From: Candidatus Latescibacter anaerobius SCGC AAA252-E07
GTDB taxonomy: Bacteria > Latescibacterota > Latescibacteria > Latescibacterales > Latescibacteraceae
Length of the DNA stretch: 28,456 nt
NCBI GenBank assembly: GCA_000403035.1
Contig: AQSL01000136.1
Location: 1 to 28,456 of the forward strand
Direction: 5' to 3'
This document shows positions 1-6,726 of this stretch, one piece after another. The stretch's first letter is position 1. Every line of letters starts with the position of its first letter. The position numbers and the translations under genes are program-made. Below the pieces are notes generated by a model. That model did not search any database. It saw only the letters and a list, made by a program, of their open reading frames with translations, and had not been told where the DNA came from.

Positions 1-125
1 CTTGGAAAGAGAGGGGGTTGACCACCCTACTCAGTTCCCCTTCTCTTGCCAAGAGAAGGGGTTAAGGGATGAGTTCGGGTATGGGGAGGGGATATAAGCG
101 GAGATAACTTTATAAGCGTTTTAAA
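1..125. repeat. Dispersed palindromic repeat, copy A (cut by window edge)
   Basis: The first ~125 bases match, in opposite orientation, the block at 25158-25300: both carry GACCACCCT, a CTCTTGCCA core inside a hairpin, and GGGATGAGTTCGGG, in the same order. The strongest hairpin here has perfect 11-bp arms, CCCCTTCTCTT (37-47) and AAGAGAAGGGG (51-61), with a 3-base loop. The right end, TAACTTTATAAGCGTTTT, corresponds to the terminal sequence TAACTCGATAAGCGTTT of the other copy read on the minus strand. No coding potential is seen. It ends just before the bshA ribosome binding site, so it may supply part of the bshA leader. Confidence 0.75.
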
Positions 126-153
126 AATTTTTATACCATGGAGAACAGATGCG

Positions 154-1278
154 ATGAAAATTGGAATCACTTGTTATCCCACGTACGGCGGAAGCGGAAC
201 GGTTGCAACAGAGCTTGGAAGAAATATCGCCAGGCGTGGACATGAGGTTCATTTTATCACTTCTTCTCTTCCTTACAGGCTTTCCGATTTTGTGGAAAAT
301 ATATTTTATCACGAGGTACAGATTTTCAATTATCCGTTATTTGAATATGTGCCGTATAGTCTTTCTCTTGCCTCAAAAATGGCCCAGGTTGCCCTGAGGG
401 AGGATCTTGATCTTCTCCATGTCCATTATGCCATACCTCATGCAACCAGCGCATATCTTGCGAAAAAGATAATTGCCTCCAGGAAAGACATCCCTGTTAT
501 TACAACACTCCATGGTACCGATATTATGCTGGTGGGAAATAATCCCTCGTATTATGACATAACACGGTTTTCAATTGATGAGTCGGATGTCGTAACCGCG
601 GTATCCGACTATCTTAAAAATCAGACACTGTATAGATTTGCAATAAAGAAGACAATAGAAGTTATTCCGAATTTTGTGGATACCGATCGTTTTTTACCTC
701 ATAACAGTCATCAGAAGGATTGCAGAAATTGCCTCTGCAGAACCGGCGAAAAAATTATGATGCACATATCTAACTTCAGGCCTGTAAAACGAATTCACGA
801 TATTATCGATGTTTTCGAGGGCGTGTCAAAACAAATCAAAGCCCGTCTTATATTAATCGGCAGCGGACCTGAAACGGAAAAAATCAGATCACTTGTTGAT
901 AAGAAAGGATTAACAGGCAACGTAGTTTTTCTCGGAAAGCAGGACGATGTAAGCCAGCTTATTCCCTGTGCCGACCTTTATATGCTCCCGTCTTCCCATG
1001 AAAGTTTCGGGCTTACCGCGCTTGAGGCCATGAGCTGCGGCGTTCCGGTCATAGGGACATCGGGAAGCGGTATGGATGAGTTTATTGGCGATAATTCCGG
1101 CGGATTTCTTTATCCGGTAGGTGATGTACACGCTATGATCGATGGATGTCTTGCAATTCTCGGTAATGCTGATCTGGCTAATGAAATGGGTAAAAAAGGA
1201 AGAGAGCATGTGATTAACAATTACAATACTGATCTTATTATTGATAAATATGAAGATCTTTATCGACGTTTAGTCTGA
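154..1278 (+). CDS. bshA: N-acetyl-alpha-D-glucosaminyl L-malate synthase BshA
   Basis: Predicted cytoplasmic GT-B (GT4) glycosyltransferase that joins GlcNAc from UDP-GlcNAc to L-malate, the first step of bacillithiol synthesis. The 374-residue length is normal for BshA. The N-terminus MKIGITCYPTYGGSGTVATE, with its glycine loop at residues 12-15, and the following HEVHFITSSLPYRL are characteristic of BshA rather than of GT4 enzymes in general. TLHGTDIMLVG, NFRPVKR and the C-terminal nucleotide-sugar motif HESFGLTALEAMSCG are also present. The start at 154 has GGAGA at 140-144. bshB and bshC are not in the window, so the gene stands alone. The specific assignment rests on the N-terminal signature; a related GT4 transferase is the main alternative. 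Confidence 0.88.
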   Translation: MKIGITCYPTYGGSGTVATELGRNIARRGHEVHFITSSLPYRLSDFVENIFYHEVQIFNYPLFEYVPYSLSLASKMAQVALREDLDLLHVHYAIPHATSAYLAKKIIASRKDIPVITTLHGTDIMLVGNNPSYYDITRFSIDESDVVTAVSDYLKNQTLYRFAIKKTIEVIPNFVDTDRFLPHNSHQKDCRNCLCRTGEKIMMHISNFRPVKRIHDIIDVFEGVSKQIKARLILIGSGPETEKIRSLVDKKGLTGNVVFLGKQDDVSQLIPCADLYMLPSSHESFGLTALEAMSCGVPVIGTSGSGMDEFIGDNSGGFLYPVGDVHAMIDGCLAILGNADLANEMGKKGREHVINNYNTDLIIDKYEDLYRRLV

Positions 1279-1778
1279 AGAATAGAGTTCCTTATTTTAA
1301 GAGGGCGGTGAAAAAGTCATTTTTCACGCACCCTGTAATGAAATATATATCGTTTGTTGCTGTCAAGGGCATGTAAATCAACGCTTCGCGCTGACCCTTG
1401 ACAGCTTAAATCATAAACCATATAGTTTTTCACAACGCTTTTAATAGGTTTCATTTTTCTCTGAGTTCCTGCGTACCTTTTTTCAATTCATACTTTTCTT
1501 CTCGAATACTCTTTATTACTTGAACATTACTGTATGGATTTGATATTTAAAAAAACGAAAGAAATGACTTAAAACGGCTGTAGTTATAAGCATCAATAGG
1601 TACGGCAGGGATAGAATTCAGAAGATTCCATCAGGAATAAAGATATCTCTGTAATATCATACTCTTGAGTCATTTTTATGGCTTCTGATTAATGACTCCC
1701 GACTTTTTCTGTTAACATGTATAATGAGACCTCATAGTATAATGGTATAACCCGTAATGTTATAAAAACTGTGCGATA
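1279..1778. other. 500-bp intergenic region between bshA and the DUF4159 gene
   Basis: No gene is supported here. The first third holds a hairpin-rich repeat (1303-1440, listed separately). The remainder is AT-rich with no open frame of note. Close to the DUF4159 gene there are two TATAAT hexamers, at 1720-1725 and 1738-1743, that could serve as -10 elements; neither has a convincing -35 box 16-18 bases upstream, so I do not call a promoter. Confidence 0.5.
1303..1440. repeat. Hairpin-rich element with imperfect terminal inverted repeats
   Basis: Three nested inverted repeats are visible. GTGAAAAA (1308-1315) and TTTTTCAC (1320-1327) form a perfect 8-bp stem with a 4-base loop. GCTGTCAAGGG (1359-1369) and CCCTTGACAGC (1395-1405) form a perfect 11-bp stem. 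A second TTTTTCAC (1426-1433) near the far end pairs with the first GTGAAAAA, giving imperfect terminal inverted repeats about 130 bp apart. It lacks a U-tract, so it is not an obvious bshA terminator. It could be a MITE-like or REP-like element; no second copy is visible in the window. Confidence 0.5.
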
Positions 1779-3047
1779 ATGATCCATAAATTAACATCAA
1801 AGAAATTCTCAGGTTACGCAGAAATTATTGATATAAAGAAACTTGAGCATGAGACCCGGAAGCTTCTTTATATTGGTTTTGTCGTTGCAGTTGCGATTCA
1901 TGCTGCACTGGCGTCATTCATTACGTACACAAGAACGGAAGTGAAAGTTGTTAAACCTATTCAGGTTGAACTGATTGTAAGACGCCCGCGAATGACAAGG
2001 CCGTTTTTGATAAACAAAAAGGATATTCTGAAGAGAATGCTTTTGAGAAGAAAGATTATCATGAGAATGCCTTCGGGAAAATTTAAGTTCAAGGCGCCGG
2101 TATCCGCTGAGGATTTTATGAAAATCATTGACTCTTTAAAACTGGATATTACTCTTGATGCAGTTACTATTGCAGAAGTGATTGCCGAGATTGATTCGAG
2201 TCTTCATGACGAAATTAAGTCTAAATTTGATAAAGACTATTTTTTTGTGGGAGATATTGATTTCAAAGATACAATTGCACGTGAACCGGAAAACGTTATT
2301 TCACTGAAGGATGAGCTTCTGACGATTGATAATATCGATTTAGGCGAATACAAAGCACTGGTTATCAAGGATCCGAAAAACAAACAAAACCTCAAAGGAT
2401 TCGTTTATATACCGGTTGATACATGGGGTTCATCCCTCAGACCTGCGGAAGATGCAAAAGCTGCTATCATTGCCCTTGTGGCAGGCTTTAAAAAATATAC
2501 GGGAATACAGATAAAAACCGATAAACATATTTATATTGATTCACCGGAAATTTTTGATTATCCTTTTTTATATATTACATCTGATGATTTATTTGATTAT
2601 ACACAGGACGAAATCAGGAGATTCAGAGAATTCATAGCGAATGGCGGGTTTGTGCTGCTCGAGGGTTATAAGAAAGGGTATATGCCCATACGGCAGTTGG
2701 TTATGGATTCACTCGGCGATTTTGCTCTCTATCCGGTTCCTGTCGATCATCCGATATATCACACTTTTTTTGATTTTGAAATGGAACCGGAACTCTTTCC
2801 AAAAACAGATGAAGTGGACATAACGGATATACTTCCTCTCCAGGGTATATGGTTTGATGGCAGTCTTGTCGGTATTCTTTCAGGGTACGAGATGGGCATC
2901 ACATGGTCAGAGTATAAGTTCGATAATCCTCTGTTTCGCATAGGAGTGAACATGGTTGTTTTTGCCCTGATTCGGGAGGGGAGTGTTGCAAAGAAGTATA
3001 TTAACGCTGATGCGCATGCTACAGATACGAATGGTGCTGTTCCATAA
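1779..3047 (+). CDS. Membrane-anchored DUF4159 domain protein
   Basis: 422 residues. A short cytoplasmic head is followed by one transmembrane helix (about 31-50), then KPIQVELIVRRPRM, an arrangement resembling the start of TonB/energy-transducer-like proteins, a charged linker, and from about residue 205 a DUF4159 domain beginning GFVYIPVDTWGSS. The IYIDSPEIFDYPFLYIT and FIANGGFVLLEGYKKG segments are typical of DUF4159, a Rossmann-like, glutamine-amidotransferase-like fold found in FCB-group genomes, often near AAA-type MoxR ATPases and von Willebrand factor A proteins. None of those partners is adjacent here. Most of the protein should lie in the periplasm. The ribosome binding site is weak, and the start was chosen because it precedes the anchor helix. 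Function unknown. Confidence 0.75.
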   Translation: MIHKLTSKKFSGYAEIIDIKKLEHETRKLLYIGFVVAVAIHAALASFITYTRTEVKVVKPIQVELIVRRPRMTRPFLINKKDILKRMLLRRKIIMRMPSGKFKFKAPVSAEDFMKIIDSLKLDITLDAVTIAEVIAEIDSSLHDEIKSKFDKDYFFVGDIDFKDTIAREPENVISLKDELLTIDNIDLGEYKALVIKDPKNKQNLKGFVYIPVDTWGSSLRPAEDAKAAIIALVAGFKKYTGIQIKTDKHIYIDSPEIFDYPFLYITSDDLFDYTQDEIRRFREFIANGGFVLLEGYKKGYMPIRQLVMDSLGDFALYPVPVDHPIYHTFFDFEMEPELFPKTDEVDITDILPLQGIWFDGSLVGILSGYEMGITWSEYKFDNPLFRIGVNMVVFALIREGSVAKKYINADAHATDTNGAVP

Positions 3048-3123
3048 ATTGTAAATCGTCACAAAGCTGTCAGCAGAACGTGAGTGAATGCTGATAGCCA
3101 AAGACTGCAAAAAAGGAGGAAAT

Positions 3124-4155
3124 ATGTCTGATACTACCATGAAAGCCGCAATTTATTCCGGTGTCAATACAGTGGAAAATGTTATCCGTCCCATCCCGGA
3201 GTTGAAGGACGGTGAGACGCTTATAAAAGTCGAATCAGCCGGGATTTGCGGTACAGACATGGCTATTTTTGCCGGGAAACACCCCCGTGCAAAAGCGCCG
3301 CTTATAATGGGGCATGAGGTAGGCGGCATTGTTGCGGAAATTTCCGGAGATGTTCCAAAAGGAGTTGAGATCGGCTCACGGGTAACTTTTTTCCCGCTCA
3401 TATCATGCGGCGAGTGTTACACATGCCGCAGCGGAAAAACCTATGTGTGCGAAAACTTAAAGCTTATCGGTATTGATACCGACGGCGGCATGGCGGAATA
3501 TATGGTTGTTCCTTCGGAGTCGGTGATTCCTGTTCCAAATACCTGGAATAAGAACCGGGCGGCTTTGATGGAACCGGTCGCCGTGGCGGTTCATGCAGTC
3601 CGGAGATCATCTGTTAAAGTAGGAGATACTGTTCTTGTGCTCGGGGCCGGTATAATCGGGTTGTTGTGCGCACAGATGCTGAAAGCCGCAGGCGCCGCCA
3701 AAGTCGTCATAGCCGATTTGATACCAAGCCGGTTAAATATTGCAGCGGATGTGGGACTTATTGCCATTAACCTCAAGGAAGAAGACTTTCATGCACGTAC
3801 GAAGGAACTGACAGACGGTGTCGGTTTTGATGTCACCATGGAGTGTTCCGGAAGCGCCGGCGCACAACCTCTCACGACCGCCGCAACACGTGTGCTTGGA
3901 GAGATTCTCGTGGTCGGTATGCCAAAAGAGCCGCCGCCGGTCGACCTGCGCATGGTAACGTTCAAAGAATTGACCATGGTGGGAACACGTGTCTATGAGA
4001 GAGATGATTTTGTCAGGGCAATCGAACTTGTTGAAGAGGGCAAAGTCAATGTTGACCGGATGGTAACGCACGAATTTCCCGTTGCAAAAATAAAAGAGGC
4101 ATTCGAGGTGATGGCGAAGGGTGAGGATTCGCTGAAAGTATTGATAACATTTTGA
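3124..4155 (+). CDS. Zinc-dependent medium-chain alcohol/polyol dehydrogenase
   Basis: A 343-residue MDR-family NAD(P)-dependent dehydrogenase of the sorbitol / threonine / butanediol dehydrogenase type. The catalytic zinc site is visible as C42, H64-E65 and E150. The structural zinc lobe has four cysteines, C95, C98, C101 and C109. The Rossmann dinucleotide motif GAGIIG is at 174-179, with an acidic residue at the end of the next strand (VIADL), which favours NAD over NADP. The start at 3124 is chosen because AAAAAGGAGGAAAT lies directly upstream; an in-frame ATG at 3088 has no ribosome binding site. The substrate cannot be decided from sequence. No operon partner is present: the upstream gap is 76 bp and the downstream side is a decayed region. 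Confidence 0.88.
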   Translation: MSDTTMKAAIYSGVNTVENVIRPIPELKDGETLIKVESAGICGTDMAIFAGKHPRAKAPLIMGHEVGGIVAEISGDVPKGVEIGSRVTFFPLISCGECYTCRSGKTYVCENLKLIGIDTDGGMAEYMVVPSESVIPVPNTWNKNRAALMEPVAVAVHAVRRSSVKVGDTVLVLGAGIIGLLCAQMLKAAGAAKVVIADLIPSRLNIAADVGLIAINLKEEDFHARTKELTDGVGFDVTMECSGSAGAQPLTTAATRVLGEILVVGMPKEPPPVDLRMVTFKELTMVGTRVYERDDFVRAIELVEEGKVNVDRMVTHEFPVAKIKEAFEVMAKGEDSLKVLITF

Positions 4156-4272
4156 TGTAAATAAAGCGTTCAGCATTCAGCTATCAGCTTAAAGATTATT
4201 AATTTTTCAGCTCATAGCAGGCAGCAAAATGCCTTTCATTACATTAATAACATTTTAACCTATAGAGACTAC

Positions 4273-4497
4273 TCACCGCTTGTCAGCCAGGATATATATA
4301 CCTGATGAAACAGAATTGCCATCATCATCTTTTCAATTCCAAACAAATGAATGAGTTCCGGGCTCTATATGTTCAGACACAAGATCGCGCACCTTTTGAT
4401 CCATGATGTTGTAAATGATAAGCGTGTTGATATCTGAGGAAGGAAGGATAAATTCGATTGTTATATAAAGATTAAAAGGGTTAGGAAAAGTTTGGTA
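4273..4497 (-). pseudogene. Remnant of a T9SS/FlgD-like C-terminal sorting domain
   Basis: On the minus strand, 75 codons read YQTFPNPFNLYITIEF, then ILPSSDINTLIIYNIM, then KVRDLVSEHIEPGTHSFVWN, an in-frame TGA at 4335-4333, and KDDDGNSVSSGIYILADKR. This matches the usual pattern of the FlgD-like Ig / type A T9SS C-terminal domain: PNPFNP, TxIxFxLP, VxxLVxxxxxxGxHxxxWxGxDxxGxxVxSGIY. The stop replaces the glycine expected in WNGKDD (GGA to TGA). A TAG precedes the tyrosine codon, so no upstream protein remains. I infer the tail of a former large secreted protein whose body was deleted. Confidence 0.72.
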
Positions 4498-4534
4498 CTA
4501 TATGAATATCTACTTTTAAAAAATTTGCAATTAT

Positions 4535-4979
4535 TCAAATATGTTCTATTTTAACATTTCCCCATTTTTTACTTAAATATTCAGCCACTAATCTACGATG
4601 ACAATGGTCAGGTTTCTCTTCACTACATAATAAGCATGCATTATCCAATATATCATTAGTAATTTTTTTCTCTATTTTTCTTTTCTCAATTAAATCAATA
4701 AAATTTTTTTCATATACTGACCAGTCTCCACCATTATTTTTATATTCATCTAAAATATCTTTAGTAGGAGCAAGCTCAGGCATGTGGATATAATCTATAT
4801 CACATATTGTTTTAAGAAAATAACGCAAGTCGTCCTTTTTTGCAAAACCTGCTAACTGTGAAACATTATTTAATCTAATATCAATAACACGTTTTACACC
4901 AGCATTGTACAACTTAGTAAAGAACTTTTCAGCTTTTTTTTTTGGTGAAACCAATTGTAAAGATTTTAATATCTCTCAT
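4535..4979 (-). CDS. DUF488 protein B, frameshifted in an A10 tract
   Basis: DUF488-family protein, last gene of the cassette. The ATG at 4979 overlaps the TGA of the upstream gene in a 4-base ATGA junction and encodes MRDIKIFTIGFTKK, the expected DUF488 N-terminus. The frame then meets a run of ten A (4934-4943, minus-strand sense) and stops; with nine A it would continue as KAEKFFTKLYNAGVKRVIDI to the end, giving a normal 147-residue protein. The rest carries VIDIRLNNVSQLAGFAKKDD, a PELAPTK segment and the family motif CSEEKPDHCHRR. The in-frame start available without the frameshift is a TTG at 4954, which would lose the first strand. This is either phase variation, transcriptional slippage, a real inactivation or a sequencing indel. 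Biochemical function is not known to me. Confidence 0.8.
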
Positions 4980-5614
4980 GATTTTTTATTCTCTACCGGT
5001 ATTAATGTTTTTGATGTATACGCTATTTTTTCACCTTGTATATCATAAGCTTTTTCTATTCGTTCTTCTGTACTAGAGAATAAATCTCCTTGTTCCTGAG
5101 GAATACTAAGAGTTTTCATTAATCTTTTTTCTGCATCTGAATTATTCTCAATTTCACCATTTTCTAAAATATGTTTAATTTCAATGTCATATTGACGCAT
5201 ATGTCTGCATATCAGAATAGTTCTGTGACATATAATAGGATCTTTCTCTGCGCACATAATTGCAATTCGGTTAGATTCCATTTCTATCAATAATCTGTCA
5301 ATTCCCTGGTGAAACTGGAATGTATTTGAGATACTACTGTATTGTACCTTACCATTAATGAAACAATCCGGATCATTGCTTCTTGGTCCAAGTTCTTCAC
5401 CAAGAAAAAAGTATTTGATGTTGTGATTTTTCAATTCTTTTTCAAGTGTTTCTTGATTAAACTGTGGATTAAATTTGCTGTATGGTTGAGAACGAACATC
5501 AAAAACAACGGCAATGTAATGCATAGATACCAAGTCGATAAATTTCTCTATTGTATGATTCGAATGGCCAATTGTGTATAACTCATTTGACATATTAGTT
5601 GTCTCAATTGTCAT
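4976..5614 (-). CDS. DUF488 protein A, with C-terminal extension
   Basis: 212 residues. The DUF488 core is at about 11-150: ELYTIGHSNHTIEKFIDL at the N-terminus, DVRSQPYSKFNPQFN at 39-53 and CAEKDPIICHR at 121-131, the Cys-x-Glu...Cys-His-Arg signature that is probably the active or metal/nucleic-acid site. A tail of about 60 residues follows, containing QGDLF at 175-179 and a GEKIAYTS segment. The ATG shares one base with the stop of the upstream gene (TAATG), supporting the start at 5614 and translational coupling; the methionine at residue 8 is a weaker alternative. The family is often annotated only as 'DUF488'. With a paralogue downstream and a dual-OB protein upstream, a nucleic-acid-linked role is inferred, not shown. 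Confidence 0.85.
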   Translation of the reverse strand: MTIETTNMSNELYTIGHSNHTIEKFIDLVSMHYIAVVFDVRSQPYSKFNPQFNQETLEKELKNHNIKYFFLGEELGPRSNDPDCFINGKVQYSSISNTFQFHQGIDRLLIEMESNRIAIMCAEKDPIICHRTILICRHMRQYDIEIKHILENGEIENNSDAEKRLMKTLSIPQEQGDLFSSTEERIEKAYDIQGEKIAYTSKTLIPVENKKS

Positions 5615-6297
5615 TAAAGATTTAATACAGCGGCTACAAGCTTGTAATCGAAACCATAAAATGGTCTACCGAGACTAATACAAAGAAACAAATCATTTTT
5701 ATCAATATAGTATATTTCGTTTTTTTTATTAAGAAATTTTTTTTCAATTACAGGATCAGTAATCGTTAATCGATAATTTATCCCTTTAAAGAAAAAGTCT
5801 GCCCAAACCCTTTTCGAGTCACTATAATCTTGATTTTTGTAGCCTACAATAAGTGATAATGAAATTGGCTTAATTAATAATAATGAGGAAAATATTTTTT
5901 CTTCTGTTATTTCTTGCGGAATTTTATCGTTTTTCCCTTTTTGTGAAGAATAACCATTTATCCATAGTGAATCAACATCATCACAAAGTTTTTCTAATTC
6001 TTTAATTTTTAGAAATCCATTTTTAATCCATTTTTGCCTATCATCAACAAGATAATTTTCCGTCTGATAGGAATTAGGACTATGTTTAGTTAAGGGAATA
6101 ATTATTATATCCAGTAACTTTGGTTTCTTCCAATATTTATAACGAATTTCATTAGGACGTAATTCTTCTGTAGGTCTTTTACTAACCGGTCTGATCCATC
6201 CACCAATCTTATTATCGAGTAACTCTTTGCCAGCTACACAACAACCCAAAAGTTTTCGGGATTTAGCAAGACAAACGATATTTTTTGTAAAAGGCAT
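5614..6297 (-). CDS. Predicted dual OB-fold (DuOB-like) protein
   Basis: 227 residues, first gene of the AT-rich operon. Conserved-looking blocks are IVCLAKSRK (7-15), GGWIRPVS (32-39), LLDIIIIPL (61-69), YQTENYLVDD (77-86) and a C-terminal half with WADFFFKGINYRLTITDP. From memory these blocks match a family described as containing two OB-like barrels and often found beside DUF488 genes; I could not confirm this by search. OB folds commonly bind single-stranded nucleic acid or nucleotides, which is the basis for suggesting a nucleic-acid-sensing component. There is no signal peptide or membrane segment, so the protein is cytoplasmic. The start has only a weak AAAGAG ribosome binding site. 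Codon use is strongly AT-rich compared with flanking genes, suggesting transfer of the whole cassette. Confidence 0.7.
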   Translation of the reverse strand: MPFTKNIVCLAKSRKLLGCCVAGKELLDNKIGGWIRPVSKRPTEELRPNEIRYKYWKKPKLLDIIIIPLTKHSPNSYQTENYLVDDRQKWIKNGFLKIKELEKLCDDVDSLWINGYSSQKGKNDKIPQEITEEKIFSSLLLIKPISLSLIVGYKNQDYSDSKRVWADFFFKGINYRLTITDPVIEKKFLNKKNEIYYIDKNDLFLCISLGRPFYGFDYKLVAAVLNL

Positions 6298-6370
6298 ATG
6301 AATAGCTCTTTATAATATTATATTTATCCAAATAATTAGATATAAAAAATATTACAGTGCACACTTTAGT

Positions 6371-6400
6371 ATTATATAGCAAGAAATAAAAAAAAGTCAA
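6371..6400 (-). promoter_or_regulatory. Sigma-70-like promoter of the dual-OB/DUF488 operon
   Basis: On the minus strand TTGACT (6400-6395), an 18-base spacer that starts with a T tract, and TATAAT (6376-6371). The predicted start of transcription is near 6364, giving a leader of about 66 bases that contains two small palindromes, GTGCAC and ATAATATTAT. This is among the best promoter matches in the window and suggests the cassette is transcribed independently of its neighbours. Confidence 0.6.
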
Positions 6401-6570
6401 TAATTATATTTTTGCCTTATTAAAGGGTACATTTGGTGGAAAGAAGTAGAAGATAAATATTATTTGTAAGAAGTAATAAAATATGGGGAAATATCTATAT
6501 TCAAGACCTGCTGTGAGTATGAATCTTGATGAAAATCCAGCGCCTTTTAAAGATTATTATTAAGAATATC

Positions 6571-6715
6571 GCTTATCCAGTTAACTCAGCAAAACTTCCT
6601 ATATCCACCGGGGAGGGGCTTTTTTTGCAGTTTTCAAGTATTTTGGCCCCGCTTCTGGAAGTATGGGGGGCTGTATTTAACACAAATTCTTGTTTACTGT
6701 TTTAACTGGATAGGC
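6571..6715. repeat. Short MITE-like element, copy D, with terminal inverted repeats
   Basis: Left end CTTATCCAGTTAA (6572-6584); right end TTAACTGGATAGG (6702-6714), which is its reverse complement with one mismatch. The centre has a GC-rich hairpin (6646-6671: GCCCC-CTTC paired with GAAG-GGGGC). The right end, ACTGTTTTAACTGGATA, closely matches GCTGTTTTAGCTGGATA at 25359-25375, so it shares termini with the larger element at 25158-25382. It is too short to encode a transposase and is probably mobilised in trans. Confidence 0.6.
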
Positions 6716-6726
6716 CTACTATATCA

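Larger units (their letters stand above)
6298..6726. other. 429-bp gap between the dual-OB gene and the 2-hydroxyacid dehydrogenase
   Basis: It contains the cassette promoter at 6371-6400 and, at the far side, an inverted-repeat element at 6571-6715; both are listed separately. The stretch 6420-6570 is AT-rich and shows no coding frame with a plausible start and ribosome binding site, and no recognisable structure. Confidence 0.5.

Noticed and set aside
1731..1760. TAGTATAATGGTATAA, briefly similar to a tRNA D-arm start
   Set aside because: No acceptor stem, anticodon arm or T-arm follows; more simply an AT-rich promoter-like stretch.
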